Positions 9,050-17,999 of a stretch of 64,000 nucleotides of DNA are shown piece after piece; position 1 is the first letter of the stretch; each line of letters starts with the position of its first letter. The stretch comes from Neorhizobium lilium (GTDB lineage Bacteria > Pseudomonadota > Alphaproteobacteria > Rhizobiales > Rhizobiaceae). The notes beneath the pieces were generated by a model, which was given only the letters and a program-made list of their open reading frames with translations, searched no databases and was not told the DNA's origin. The translations under genes were made by a program, and so were the position numbers. Where the stretch lies: positions 310,001 to 374,000 of the forward strand of contig NZ_SBIP01000002.1 of NCBI RefSeq assembly GCF_004053875.1. Direction: 5' to 3'.

Positions 9050-9712
9050 GTGACGACGGCAGAAACCAACCTTGCCCCAGACCACGCTGAGCGCATGGAC
9101 CGGATGTACCGCTACCAGCGGCATATCTACGACCTGACGCGCAAATACTACCTCCTTGGCCGGGACAGCACCATCGCAGGTCTGGCGCTGGGGCTCAACG
9201 AGACCTTGCTGGAGGTCGGCTGTGGCACCGGCCGGAACCTGCTTCTGGCCCACCGCAGCTATCCAGACGCGAGGCTCTATGGCCTAGACATATCGGCCGA
9301 GATGCTGGCCAGCGCGCAGGCGAACTTTCGCGGCGTCGCGAACCAGCCGGTTCTACAAGTTGCCGATGCGACGGATTTCCGGCCGCAGGATTTCGGGCAG
9401 TCCGGCTTCGACCGAATTCTCATCTCCTATGCACTGTCGATGATTCCCGATTGGGAGAAGGCGATCGACGCGGCGCTGACAGCACTGGCACCGGGCGGTT
9501 CGCTTCATATCGTGGATTTCGGCCAGCAGGAGCATCTTCCGCGCTGGTTTGGAAGCATGCTCCGCGCATGGCTTGACCGCTTTCACGTCACCCCGCGGGC
9601 AGGTCTGCAAAAGGTGCTGGAAGCTAGGCTTGCTGCGGCAAATGCCGACATGATCTTCGAGGAGATCGGCGGTGGCTATGCCTGGCGGGTCATCATCCGA
9701 CGCCGCAACTGA
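9050..9712 (+). CDS. btaB: Diacylglycerylhomoserine N-methyltransferase
   Basis: A 220-residue class I SAM-dependent methyltransferase that should methylate the amino group of diacylglycerylhomoserine three times to finish DGTS. The SAM-binding motif LLEVGCGTGRNLLLA, the acidic post-I residue in LYGLDISAEML, and motif IV-like RILISYALSMIPDW are clear. The proposed GTG start lies just after the btaA stop; an upstream ATG would overlap btaA by 35 bases. Identification rests on the methyltransferase fold plus adjacency to btaA. Confidence 0.88.
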   Translation: MTTAETNLAPDHAERMDRMYRYQRHIYDLTRKYYLLGRDSTIAGLALGLNETLLEVGCGTGRNLLLAHRSYPDARLYGLDISAEMLASAQANFRGVANQPVLQVADATDFRPQDFGQSGFDRILISYALSMIPDWEKAIDAALTALAPGGSLHIVDFGQQEHLPRWFGSMLRAWLDRFHVTPRAGLQKVLEARLAAANADMIFEEIGGGYAWRVIIRRRN

Positions 9713-9854
9713 TACGCTGTGTATATACGGGCAACAAATTCGACTTGCCCTAACTGTTTTTTTACGCCGTTATGGTGAAAAAGGAGTTCATGCCTCCTCT
9801 GTAACTCGTTGCGGGGCTGAGAGGCTTCCTGCATCGGTATCATAAGAGACATCC

Positions 9855-10739
9855 ATGCCACGGCTCCTTCTGGTTCTTCTGTCGATCGCCCTGCTCGCCA
9901 CGGCCTGCACCTCGACTGATTATGACTTGATGAAGACCTCTTCGGTCGGCCGCACCAAATTCAAGGACAACGACCCGCAGGATTTCGGCAAGGATGCCCC
10001 TGGCCGCCGCGAGATCCATGGCATCGACCTTTCGAAATGGAATGGCGACGACATCGACTGGCCGACCGTGAAGAAGTCGGGTGTCTCTTTCGTCTTCATC
10101 AAGGCGACCGAAGGCAAGGACAGGATCGACCCGACCTTCGAGAAGAACTGGCGCAGTGCAGCAGGCGTCGGCATCCCCTATGCGCCCTATCATTTCTACT
10201 ATTTCTGCTCCACGCCCGATGAGCAGGCGGATTGGTTCATCGCCAATGTACCGAAAGCGTCGATGCAACTGCCTCCGGTTCTCGACGTCGAATGGAACCA
10301 CGCCTCCAAGACCTGCCGCACGCGACCCGATCCGGAAACCGTACGCGCATCCATGAAGCGCTTCATGGACCGCCTCGAAGCCTATTACGGCAAGCGCCCG
10401 ATCATCTATACGTCGGTCGATTTCCATCGCGACAATCTGGTCGGCGCGTTCAACGACCACCACTTCTGGGTTCGCTCCGTGGCAGCCCATCCCGCCAAAA
10501 TCTATTCGGATCGTCGCTGGGTTTTCTGGCAATACACGGCCACCGGCGTCGTGCCGGGTTTGAAGGGCGAGACGGACATCAACGTCTTTGCAGGCTCCAC
10601 CAAGAACTGGAACGCCTGGGTGGCGGCTGTCAGCAGGCCGGCACCGACGGCCACGGCGTCCGCCGAGCCGCTGCCGGCGGCCCCTCAGTCCCGCACACTT
10701 GCCTATGCCGAAGCCCCTCCGGCCGAGATCGCTCAGTAG
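9855..10739 (+). CDS. GH25 (lysozyme-type muramidase) lipoprotein
   Basis: The 294-residue protein has a lipoprotein signal (LLATAC, C18) and a glycoside hydrolase family 25 domain over about residues 53-230. Key acids are D58 in IHGIDLSKWNG and the DVE catalytic motif at 144-146 (VLDVEWNH). Further family segments are FVFIKATEG, APYHFYYFC, RPIIYTS and FWQYTATG. GH25 enzymes cleave MurNAc-GlcNAc linkages. The C-terminal 50 residues are Ala/Pro-rich. The MltB-like transglycosylase follows 110 bases downstream. Confidence 0.9.
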   Translation: MPRLLLVLLSIALLATACTSTDYDLMKTSSVGRTKFKDNDPQDFGKDAPGRREIHGIDLSKWNGDDIDWPTVKKSGVSFVFIKATEGKDRIDPTFEKNWRSAAGVGIPYAPYHFYYFCSTPDEQADWFIANVPKASMQLPPVLDVEWNHASKTCRTRPDPETVRASMKRFMDRLEAYYGKRPIIYTSVDFHRDNLVGAFNDHHFWVRSVAAHPAKIYSDRRWVFWQYTATGVVPGLKGETDINVFAGSTKNWNAWVAAVSRPAPTATASAEPLPAAPQSRTLAYAEAPPAEIAQ

Positions 10740-10849
10740 GCGTCTGGCAATGTCTTTCCGGTTGCGATAAAAGCGGGCTGGCTTGCTTTCCGGTCCGGTT
10801 TCCGGTTGCCATCCATGAGCAGGCCGACCTCATGATGCTAGGAACGCCG

Positions 10850-12052
10850 ATGTCCAACACTTTCTTTCACCGCCTTGCCTATAGCTGCCTTCTGACCGCC
10901 GCCCTGTCCTCAACCGCCTCGGCACAGGCACCTGCCGCTGCCTGCGGAGGAGACTTCGCAGCCTTCCTGCAGGGCGTGAAGGCTGAAGCGGTTGCAAAGG
11001 GCATCCCAGCCGAAGCAGCGGATCGCGCACTGGAAGGCGCCCAGATCGACCAGAAGGTCCTCTCCCGCGACCGCGCCCAGGGTGTGTTTCGCCAGACCTT
11101 CCTGGAGTTTTCACAGCGAACGGTAAGCCAGGCGCGCCTCGACATCGGCCGCCAGAAGATGAAGCAGTATGCCGAAGTGTTCGATCGGGCTCAGAACGAG
11201 TTCGGCGTGGCTCCCGGCATCATCACCGCCTTCTGGGCAATGGAGACCGACTTCGGCTCCGTGCAGGGCGATTTCAACACCCGAAATGCGCTCGTCACCA
11301 TGGCGCATGACTGCCGCCGTCCAGAGCTTTTCCGTCCGCAGCTGATCGCGCTGATCGAGATGGTGCAGCATGGCGACCTCAACCCGGCCACCAATACGGG
11401 CGCCTGGGCCGGCGAAATCGGCCAGGTGCAGATGCTCCCGGAAGATATCATCGCGCATGGAGTCGATGGCGACGGCGACGGCCATATCAACGTCAAGACG
11501 AGCTCGCCTGATGCCATTCTGACCGCTGCAAAGTTCATCCAGAGCATGGGCTTCAAAGCTGGGCAGCCCTGGATACAGGAGGTCAGCCTGCCCGAGAACC
11601 TGCCCTGGGAAAAGAGCGGGCTGGGCAACGAGATCCCGGCCAGCCAGTGGTTTTCGTTCGGCGTGACACCGCGCGACGGCAATACCAAATTCGGTGATCT
11701 GCCTGCCGCGCTCGTGCTGCCCCAGGGCCGCAAGGGACCAGCCTTCCTCACCTACCCCAACTTCAACGTCTACCTGCAGTGGAACCAGTCCTTCATCTAC
11801 ACGACGTCGGCTGCCTATTTCGCAACCCGGCTTTCCGGCGCACCGACCTACCAGAAGGGCACCCCGGAGCCGGGTCTCGACGATGCCGGCATGAAGGCGC
11901 TGCAGACAAAGCTCGAAGCGCTCGGGCATGACATCGGCAAAGTGGATGGCATCCTCGGATCCGGCACGCGCGTCGCCGTTCAGAAGGAACAGGCGCGCCT
12001 TGGCTTGCCGGCGGACGGCTGGCCGACACAGGCTCTGCTCTCGGCGCTCTGA
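10850..12052 (+). CDS. MltB-family lytic murein transglycosylase with PG-binding domain
   Basis: A 400-residue exported enzyme. The signal peptide ends near SSTASAQA. The SLT_2/MltB domain follows (about 35-320), with the catalytic Glu in IITAFWAMETDFGSVQGDFN and the GEIGQVQMLPEDIIAHGVD segment. Residues about 335-400 are a PG_binding_1 repeat (KALQTKLEALGHDIGKVDGILGSGT). It lacks a lipobox, so it is probably a soluble periplasmic form. The start at 10850 has AGGA seven bases upstream; another in-frame ATG at 10832 is possible. The long upstream frame into the GH25 gene is a shadow. Confidence 0.9.
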   Translation: MSNTFFHRLAYSCLLTAALSSTASAQAPAAACGGDFAAFLQGVKAEAVAKGIPAEAADRALEGAQIDQKVLSRDRAQGVFRQTFLEFSQRTVSQARLDIGRQKMKQYAEVFDRAQNEFGVAPGIITAFWAMETDFGSVQGDFNTRNALVTMAHDCRRPELFRPQLIALIEMVQHGDLNPATNTGAWAGEIGQVQMLPEDIIAHGVDGDGDGHINVKTSSPDAILTAAKFIQSMGFKAGQPWIQEVSLPENLPWEKSGLGNEIPASQWFSFGVTPRDGNTKFGDLPAALVLPQGRKGPAFLTYPNFNVYLQWNQSFIYTTSAAYFATRLSGAPTYQKGTPEPGLDDAGMKALQTKLEALGHDIGKVDGILGSGTRVAVQKEQARLGLPADGWPTQALLSAL

Positions 12053-12081
12053 TCGAAACGCCTCCGATTGGAAAAGCCTGC

Positions 12082-12108
12082 TCGCCACCCGTAATTTTCG
12101 GGTGGCGA
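12082..12108 (+). terminator. Hairpin after the MltB-like gene
   Basis: A perfect 10-bp stem, TCGCCACCCG/CGGGTGGCGA, encloses a 7-base AT-rich loop 30 bases after the stop codon. No U-tract follows, so it may act with Rho or as a 3'-end stabiliser. Confidence 0.55.
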
Positions 12109-12158
12109 CGAATCCTTGCCGAAGATATGGCTGCTCTTCCGCAAGCGAGAGATTCCCG

Positions 12159-13067
12159 ATGACAGCCGCCTCAAGCCAAGCCAAGCCAGCCACTACAGCC
12201 TGGATTCTTCTCTTCATCCTTGGCTTGCTCTGGGGCGGCTCCTTCTTCTTCGGCCGCATCGCGGTCGCAGAAGTCCCACCATTCACCCTTGTCTTCTTCC
12301 GCCTGTTTCTCGCGGCGCTTGCCCTGCACATCTACCTGCGCGGGCGGATGGGTCTCTACCCGCTGCTTGCTGAACATTGGCGCTCCTTCGCCATCATGGG
12401 TCTGATCAACAATGCCCTGCCTCACACGCTGATCGTCTTCGGGCAAACGCAGATCGGCGCGGGCCTTGCTGCCATCCTCAACGCCACGACGCCCATTTTC
12501 ACCGTGCTGATCGCCAACCGCTTTACCGAGGACGAGAAGCTCAGCACGGCAAAGATCGTCGGATGCCTGCTCGGCTTGGCCGGCACCGCTGTCCTGATCG
12601 GCCCCGGCATATCCTCCGCTGCATCGGTTCCGCTATGGGCTTTGCTGGTGCCGCTCTGCGCCGCCGTGTCCTATGGTTTTGCCGGGACCTATGGGAAGCG
12701 CTTCCGCAACATCCCAGCGCCGGTCACTGCGACCGGCCAGCTGACCGCTTCGTCGCTGATGATGCTGCCTGTCATGATGGTCGCCGATCGTCCCTGGACG
12801 CTTGCCTTTCCTTCGGCAACCGTGGTCGCCGCGATCCTGGCCCTGGCACTCCTGTCGACCGCTCTCGGCTATCTCATCTATTTCCGGATCATGGCGCTCT
12901 CCGGCGCCACTTACGCCTCGCTCGTCACGCTGCTTGTGCCGCCGAGTGCTATCCTGCTGGGTGCGATATTCCTGGGCGAGCGGCTGAAAATGACCGATCT
13001 GGCCGGGATGGTGTTGATAGGGCTCGGACTGCTTGTGCTGAACGGAATGCTCAAAATTCGCCGCTGA
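12159..13067 (+). CDS. EamA/DMT-superfamily transporter
   Basis: A 302-residue protein with about ten hydrophobic helices arranged as two EamA repeats. It opens with WILLFILGLLWGGSFFFGRIA and contains the internal GLAGTAVLIGPG and the C-terminal LVTLLVPPSAILLGAIFLGE signatures. These proteins export or import metabolites such as amino acids and nucleosides; no substrate can be inferred. It is a single gene, with no partner within 400 bases downstream except a tiny ORF. The start ATG gives a cytoplasmic N-terminus of usual length. Confidence 0.85.
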   Translation: MTAASSQAKPATTAWILLFILGLLWGGSFFFGRIAVAEVPPFTLVFFRLFLAALALHIYLRGRMGLYPLLAEHWRSFAIMGLINNALPHTLIVFGQTQIGAGLAAILNATTPIFTVLIANRFTEDEKLSTAKIVGCLLGLAGTAVLIGPGISSAASVPLWALLVPLCAAVSYGFAGTYGKRFRNIPAPVTATGQLTASSLMMLPVMMVADRPWTLAFPSATVVAAILALALLSTALGYLIYFRIMALSGATYASLVTLLVPPSAILLGAIFLGERLKMTDLAGMVLIGLGLLVLNGMLKIRR

Positions 13068-13324
13068 CCGGATTCGCACTCAGCAGGACCTGCTCCAGAT
13101 ATCCACAGGACGAAGCTGTTCTGTGTGACGGCCGTTAACTTCAGCGCGGATAATTTTAAGGATGCGTTAAGGCCTCCCCAAGATCCGAAACGCCTTGATG
13201 CGCCGCAGGTTACGCCCACACGCTGTCATATGCGCAGGAGTTCATGTTGCGCTGCATCCCATTATTGGCGTTGCAATTGTGACAAATCCCGCCACACTCC
13301 GGCCGTTAACGCAAGGAGGCAGAC
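13068..13324. other. Intergenic region between the EamA gene and a tiny membrane ORF
   Basis: The 257 bases contain one imperfect hairpin at about 13099-13127 (CACAGGAC/GTTCTGTG) that could terminate the EamA transcript. The end of the region should hold the promoter of the 25-codon ORF. I see no RNA gene. Confidence 0.4.
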
Positions 13325-13402
13325 ATGGGACGGACTTATCCTATCAATGTCCTGATAGTCGGTGCAGCGTTCGTATTCGTGGTGAGCATGCTCTTCATCT
13401 GA
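13325..13402 (+). CDS. 25-residue hydrophobic small protein
   Basis: ATG at 13325 opens 25 codons, MGRTYPINVLIVGAAF followed by VFVVSMLFI, ending in TGA. An excellent ribosome-binding site, AAGGAGG, lies six bases upstream. The peptide is a short polar N-terminus plus one continuous membrane-spanning segment, as in small bacterial membrane proteins. It is followed after about 50 bases by a 12-bp hairpin, giving a self-contained transcription unit. No function can be assigned. The alternative is a chance ORF, but ribosome-binding site, composition and terminator together argue against that. Confidence 0.55.
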   Translation: MGRTYPINVLIVGAAFVFVVSMLFI

Positions 13403-13455
13403 AGGAGCCTTCAGGTCTCTCAGATTTTGCATCCACCACGTTTCAAAAGCCATTG

Positions 13456-13489
13456 AAGAGCGCATGCGCCAGGAGGAGCATGCGCTCTT
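13456..13489. terminator. Hairpin between the tiny ORF and metF (bidirectional)
   Basis: A perfect 12-bp stem, AAGAGCGCATGC/GCATGCGCTCTT, has a 10-base loop. It lies between convergent transcripts, 7 bases beyond the metF stop. T-runs on either side are short (TTT). Confidence 0.6.
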
Positions 13490-13496
13490 TGCATAT

Positions 13497-14396
13497 TCAG
13501 GCCGCAGCGCCGATCTTAGCACCCTGCCCTTGGGCGCGTCCCAGCCGCTGAAGCACGGCGGAGACGAGTGGCGCACGGTTCATCGTATAGATGTGGAACT
13601 CGCTGACCCCACGGCGCATCAGGTCGGCAATCTGTTCGGCGGCAATGTCGGCTGCTACCTCAGCTCGTTCCTGCGGCTTCTCGTCCAGGCCTTCGAAACG
13701 TTGGTCGAGAAAGGCTGGAACCGACGAGCCGCAGCGACGCGCAAAGCGCTTGAGCTGGGAGAGATTCTGGATCGGCATGATCCCGGCCACGACAGGGATC
13801 GACACTCCCGCAGCCTGCACCTTTTCAAGATAGGTCTCGAAGACGTCGTTGTCGAAGAAGAACTGGCTGAGCGCCCGTGCAGCACCCGCATCAGCCTTGC
13901 GTTTCAGCGTGTCGATATCGGCGGCCAAGTCCGGGCTTTCCGGATGCTTTTCCGGATAGGCGGAAACCGAGACGTCCAGATCGCCATACTCCACCAGCAT
14001 GCGCACAAGGTCGGACGTATCCGAAAAACCCTGCGGATGGGGCGTATAGGACGTACCGAGGCCGGTGGTCGGGTCACCGCGAAGCGCCACGATGCGCCGG
14101 ACACCGGCGGCGCGGTATTCTTCCACGACCGCTCTGACTTCGTCCTTGCTTGCGTCCACACAGGTCAGATGTGCGGCCGTGTCCAGACCCGCGTCGCCGA
14201 TCATGCGCCGCACCGCCGCAAGCGTCGGTTCCTTCGTGGAGCCGCCGGCGCCATAGGTCATGGAGACGAAGTCCGCCTGCCAGGGAGACAGTTGTTCGAC
14301 TGCCTCCCAGAGCTGCACCTCCATCTCGTCCGACTTGGGCGGAAAGAACTCGAAGGAGAGATGAAAGGGTGCTGACGCTGTGCTGGTGGTATCCAT
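13497..14396 (-). CDS. metF: Methylenetetrahydrofolate reductase
   Basis: A 299-residue flavoenzyme that reduces 5,10-methylene-THF to 5-methyl-THF, the methyl donor for MetH. Family segments visible are FHLSFEFFPPKSDEME (catalytic Glu in the FEFFPPK strand), FVSMTYGAGGSTKEPT, AHLTCVDASKDEV, RIVALRGDPT and VVAGIMPIQNLSQLKRFARRCG. Two tandem ATGs exist; the second is chosen because GGGAG then lies seven bases away. It follows sahR on the same strand with an 11-base gap and is very likely in one operon with it, under the palindrome at 15424-15445. Confidence 0.95.
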   Translation of the reverse strand: MDTTSTASAPFHLSFEFFPPKSDEMEVQLWEAVEQLSPWQADFVSMTYGAGGSTKEPTLAAVRRMIGDAGLDTAAHLTCVDASKDEVRAVVEEYRAAGVRRIVALRGDPTTGLGTSYTPHPQGFSDTSDLVRMLVEYGDLDVSVSAYPEKHPESPDLAADIDTLKRKADAGAARALSQFFFDNDVFETYLEKVQAAGVSIPVVAGIMPIQNLSQLKRFARRCGSSVPAFLDQRFEGLDEKPQERAEVAADIAAEQIADLMRRGVSEFHIYTMNRAPLVSAVLQRLGRAQGQGAKIGAAA

Positions 14397-14407
14397 CATT
14401 CCTCTCC

Positions 14408-15403
14408 CTAAACGGCGGCAACAGGTTCGGCAGCGGCAGAATCGGCCATCAGCAGGCGGCGGTCTCGCGCAAGCCAGACGGTCACGGTCAGCGAGCCCTG
14501 CTCGCCGGGACCGAGATCGATGACCTCCTCCACATCCAGGCACAACTTAGCCAACCACTCCTTCATCAACTGGTGCGAGAAACCGAGCCTGACATGCGCA
14601 TGCTCCTCGCGCAGATGCTCAAGCGTATGAGGCGCCAGATCGACGATCAGCAGCCGCCCGCCGGGCCGCAAAACCCGCGCCGCCTCGCCAATGGCCAGTT
14701 CCGGCTGATCGAGGAAATGCAGCACTTGGTGAATCGTCACGAAGTCGAAATCCTGGCCCTCAAGCGGCAGGTTCAGGATATCGCCATGCCGCACCGAGGC
14801 CTTGACGACACCGGCCTTATCCAGGTTCGACCGGGCAACCGACAGCATGTCGCGGCTGGCATCGACCCCGATCGCCCGGCGGTAAAGCGGCGCCAGAAGT
14901 TGCAATATCCAGCCGGTTCCGGTTCCGAGATCGAGCAGGGAGTCGATAGGCCGAGTGCCGATCAGGCGCAGCAGCGCTTTCTCCACCGCCTTGTCACTGA
15001 CATGCAGCCGGCGCAGTTCATCCCACTCGGACGCATTCCGGCTGAAATAGGCCTGGGCTTTTTCGGCGCGCAGGCGCTTCACCGTCCGCAGGCGTTCACC
15101 GTCCCGAAGGAGCACAGGATCTTCTTCCGACGATGCAGCGAGGAGCGTTCGCACCAAGGCGGAGGCCTCCCCGTCGTGCTTCAACCTGAAATAAGCCCAG
15201 GCGCCTTCCTGATAGCGCTCGATCAGCGCCTCTTCGGCGAGAAGCTTCAGGTGACGCGAGATGCGGGGTTGGGATTGACCGAGTATGTCGGTAAGATCGG
15301 TGACCGTAAGATCGCCGGCCACCAGAAGCGCCAGCAGACGAAAACGGGTCGGCTCGCCCGCCGTCTTCAGTACATCAACAAGAACATCAAGGGCCAGTCC
15401 CAT
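14408..15403 (-). CDS. sahR: ArsR-family regulator fused to a SAM-dependent methyltransferase domain (SahR-type)
   Basis: The 331-residue protein has an ArsR winged helix over about residues 1-85 (TRFRLLALLVAGDLTVTDL, then GQSQPRISRHLKLL as recognition helix). A class I methyltransferase fold follows, with SAM/SAH motif LLDLGTGTG at 156-164. This architecture defines SahR, described as an S-adenosylhomocysteine-sensing regulator of SAM-cycle genes in Proteobacteria. Being directly upstream of metF fits exactly. A near-perfect palindrome lies 21 bases before its start, and the reverse complement of the same 20-mer lies before metH, so both units are probably its targets, including itself. No metal-binding cysteine pair of classic ArsR sensors is visible. 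Confidence 0.85.
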   Translation of the reverse strand: MGLALDVLVDVLKTAGEPTRFRLLALLVAGDLTVTDLTDILGQSQPRISRHLKLLAEEALIERYQEGAWAYFRLKHDGEASALVRTLLAASSEEDPVLLRDGERLRTVKRLRAEKAQAYFSRNASEWDELRRLHVSDKAVEKALLRLIGTRPIDSLLDLGTGTGWILQLLAPLYRRAIGVDASRDMLSVARSNLDKAGVVKASVRHGDILNLPLEGQDFDFVTIHQVLHFLDQPELAIGEAARVLRPGGRLLIVDLAPHTLEHLREEHAHVRLGFSHQLMKEWLAKLCLDVEEVIDLGPGEQGSLTVTVWLARDRRLLMADSAAAEPVAAV

Positions 15404-15423
15404 GCAGCACTCACTTCAATCGA

Positions 15424-15445
15424 CACATAAAGATATGTTTATGTG
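15424..15445. promoter_or_regulatory. Palindromic operator upstream of sahR-metF
   Basis: The core ACATAAAGATATGTTTATGT (15425-15444) is extended by C and G to 8-bp inverted arms around a 6-base centre. The exact reverse complement of the 20-base core occurs upstream of metH. Position, 21 bases before the sahR start, suits autorepression. Confidence 0.8.
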
Positions 15446-15484
15446 ATTTTCAGACGTGAGGCAAGACCTTAATCTCCGACATGG

Positions 15485-15510
15485 AAAAGGGGCGGCAACT
15501 GCCGCCCCTT
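15485..15510 (-). terminator. Rho-independent terminator of the chemoreceptor gene
   Basis: On the minus strand the perfect 11-bp stem AAGGGGCGGCA/TGCCGCCCCTT is followed by TT and more pyrimidines, 23 bases beyond the stop codon. Confidence 0.8.
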
Positions 15511-15532
15511 GCATTAATTAAAGTGGAGACGC

Positions 15533-17893
15533 TTAAAATTCCTGCCAGTCATCCGCTTTGGGCGCGAATGCGGCATTACCGCGGCTGCTGAACGAGCGCG
15601 TTGCTTCGGGCCGTGTGGCTGCCACAGGCCGCACGGAGCGTGATGCTGGAGCATCGGCGGCGCGCATGCGTTCGGCCGTCTGGCGAAGCTGACGCGGCGC
15701 GGCACCGAGCTGGAAGTGTGCAAGAAGATCGGAGAGATTGGCGCTTTCCTGCGCCAGGCCCGCACCTGCTGCATTCATTTCCTCGACCATGGCGGCATTT
15801 TGCTGAGTGGCCTGGTCCATGTGGTTCACGGCGGTGTTGACTTCGGCAAGTCCTGCAGACTGTTCGTGGGCAGCAGAAGCGATCGCATCCATGTGGCTGT
15901 TGGCGGCGAGCACCAGCTGAGCGATCTGCGTCAGCCCTTCACCCGTCTCGTTGACCAGCTTTACCCCTTCGCTGACGGCGACGGCGGAATTGCTGATCAG
16001 CGACTTGATCTCCTTGGCTGCATTGGCCGAGCGCTGGGCAAGCTCGCGAACTTCCTGAGCGACCACTGCAAAGCCTTTGCCCGCCTCCCCGGCCCGCGCC
16101 GCTTCGACACCGGCATTGAGCGCCAAAAGGTTGGTCTGGAAGGCGATCTCATCGATGACGCCGATGATCTGGCCGATCTGCTTGGACGAGTGTTCGATGC
16201 GCTCCATGGCTGCTACCGCATTACGCACCACCTGGCCCGATTGGTCGGCCCGGCTGCTGGTATCGCGAACGACGCCACGGGCTTCTGCGGCACGTTTCGA
16301 CGTTCCGACGACATTGGATGTAATTTGCTCAAGAGCGGCAGCGGTTTCTTCCAGCGAAGCCGCCTGCTGCTCCGTCCGCTTGGCAAGATTGTCGGAAGCG
16401 TCGGATATCTCCTTCGAGCCGCCCGCGACCGTGGAGACGGCCTGACCGACAGCAAGAAGCGCGTTGCGCAGATGGCTGACGGATGTATTGAAGTCCTGGC
16501 GCAGCCCCTCGAACTGGGGAGCAAGCGGTTCCTGGATTTCGCACAACATATCGCCGGATGCGAGACGGCGAAGATTGGCGGCGAGCGCCCCCGTCGCCTG
16601 ATTGAGGCGAGCATCGGCCTCGGCCTCGGCATTCGCCTGCAGATCCGCCTTCTCACGTTCTGCAGCCTTACGGTTCGTCTCTGCCTCGGCTTCGAGGGTC
16701 TTGTTGCGGATCGCTGCTTGGCGGAAAATCTCCAGCGAGGCGGCCATCTTGCCGACCTCATCCTTGCGGTCAACGAAAGGCACGGAGCTATCGGAATTGC
16801 CAAGGGCGAGGGTCTGCATGGCAGCCGTCAACGATCCGATGGGACCGACGACGCGACGAACGACGATCACCAGTCCGGCAAGGCCCATCCCCAGCGCAAG
16901 CACCAGCAGGGCCGAATAGCCGAACACGCTGTGCAGCGCATTTGTCGCAAGGCCATTGGCCGTGTCGTTGAGCACGACCATCGCCAGCAGCGCAACGTCT
17001 GCGACTGTTGCCTGGGCCTTTGTGCTGGCTGCCTGCCAATCCTCGAGGCTCACCCCGGCCACACCACCGGTCGATACGTTCTTGATAAGCATCTTGTGCA
17101 GGGTATCGAAGGACCCGCCGAAGAAAGCCGCATCTGCATTGGCGAAGGATGTCTTCACCGCATCGGCAGTCTTCGGGTGATTAACAAGGGTCTTGACCTG
17201 CGACCATGCGAATGTGGCCCGGCCGATGCTGCTCGTCAGGTCGAGGATGTCAGACTGCGGCAGGGGCTGGCCCGTCGAGGTCGCCTTGTTGAGGACGAGC
17301 GCGGCGGCGCCGACGGAGGCTCGCGTTGCCCAGGCATTGGCGCGAATCTGAACCAGATCCATCAGCGAATTGTCGAGCGAGCGAATGCCGGCCTCAGTCA
17401 TGTTGGAAGCTGCCTCAAGATCGGCCAGGAAGTCGCCGCCGAAGGACATGAGCTTGGGGCTGAGCGCCTTGTCCCGGCCGTCCAACGCGACGGCAAGCTG
17501 GTTATCGACTTCTTTCCGCACAGCCAAATTGCTCTGATAGGTGCTTGAGATCTTGGCCAGCAGCGGCGCAAGCTGCGCATCCTCGATAAGGGCTGCCGCA
17601 GCAGTGAGCGCACTCATGCCGACATCGACATTGGCACGGTCGACCGGAAGCATTTGCAGCGTGGTTTTAACTTTCTCCGGCGCAGACGTCAGAATCGTAA
17701 CGCTATGCCCCCGCTCCAGCCGGTAGTTCACAAGAACCGTAAAGAGCGCTTTGTCCACCGCAGTGCGCTTCGCCACATCCCCGAACTTCCCGTAATCGTA
17801 ATAGCTCTGATAGAGGGATTTGCCGACAACGGCGCTCAAGGCCAGACTGATAAGAAGAAACACCGAGACCAGAATATTCCGGATCGAAAACAT
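15533..17893 (-). CDS. Methyl-accepting chemotaxis protein with C-terminal CheR-tether pentapeptide
   Basis: A 786-residue chemoreceptor. TM1 is [18 protein letters not shown]; a long periplasmic helical domain of about 280 residues follows; TM2 is [23 protein letters not shown] domain comes next ([20 protein letters not shown]), a coiled coil, and the signalling tip with [21 protein letters not shown]. The last residues, DDWQEF, match the xWxxF pentapeptide that tethers CheR/CheB. The start at 17893 puts TM1 at the N-terminus; upstream codons are not plausible. The ligand domain resembles helical-bundle sensors, ligand unknown. An inverted repeat about 107 bases upstream may be its operator. 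Confidence 0.93.
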   Translation of the reverse strand: MFSIRNILVSVFLLISLALSAVVGKSLYQSYYDYGKFGDVAKRTAVDKALFTVLVNYRLERGHSVTILTSAPEKVKTTLQMLPVDRANVDVGMSALTAAAALIEDAQLAPLLAKISSTYQSNLAVRKEVDNQLAVALDGRDKALSPKLMSFGGDFLADLEAASNMTEAGIRSLDNSLMDLVQIRANAWATRASVGAAALVLNKATSTGQPLPQSDILDLTSSIGRATFAWSQVKTLVNHPKTADAVKTSFANADAAFFGGSFDTLHKMLIKNVSTGGVAGVSLEDWQAASTKAQATVADVALLAMVVLNDTANGLATNALHSVFGYSALLVLALGMGLAGLVIVVRRVVGPIGSLTAAMQTLALGNSDSSVPFVDRKDEVGKMAASLEIFRQAAIRNKTLEAEAETNRKAAEREKADLQANAEAEADARLNQATGALAANLRRLASGDMLCEIQEPLAPQFEGLRQDFNTSVSHLRNALLAVGQAVSTVAGGSKEISDASDNLAKRTEQQAASLEETAAALEQITSNVVGTSKRAAEARGVVRDTSSRADQSGQVVRNAVAAMERIEHSSKQIGQIIGVIDEIAFQTNLLALNAGVEAARAGEAGKGFAVVAQEVRELAQRSANAAKEIKSLISNSAVAVSEGVKLVNETGEGLTQIAQLVLAANSHMDAIASAAHEQSAGLAEVNTAVNHMDQATQQNAAMVEEMNAAGAGLAQESANLSDLLAHFQLGAAPRQLRQTAERMRAADAPASRSVRPVAATRPEATRSFSSRGNAAFAPKADDWQEF

Positions 17894-17999
17894 GAAGTTC
17901 ACCCCCCACACAAGCTTAATATCGCAACCGCACCTTGGCAAAAGTCATGTAATAATTGATTAATTCTCATCTTATGCTGCACCGCAACGATAACCCGAA

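Noticed and set aside
9816..9850. GGGGCTGAGAGGCTTCCTGC, reminiscent of the CUGAGA part of a TPP riboswitch
   Set aside because: The second conserved half (ACCUGA(U/A)CUGG region) is absent, and the downstream GH25 gene has no link to thiamine.
10232..10849. Upstream in-frame extension of the MltB-like gene across the GH25 gene
   Set aside because: It overlaps most of a well-supported gene in another frame; signal peptide and ribosome-binding site mark the start at 10850.
11111..12331. 406-codon minus-strand frame opposite the MltB-like and EamA genes
   Set aside because: Antisense shadow spanning two real plus-strand genes, with no recognisable motif.
15716..17548. 610-codon plus-strand open frame opposite the chemoreceptor gene
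   Set aside because: It is an antisense shadow of a clear chemoreceptor; composition has no domain logic and GC-rich codon structure explains the lack of stops.
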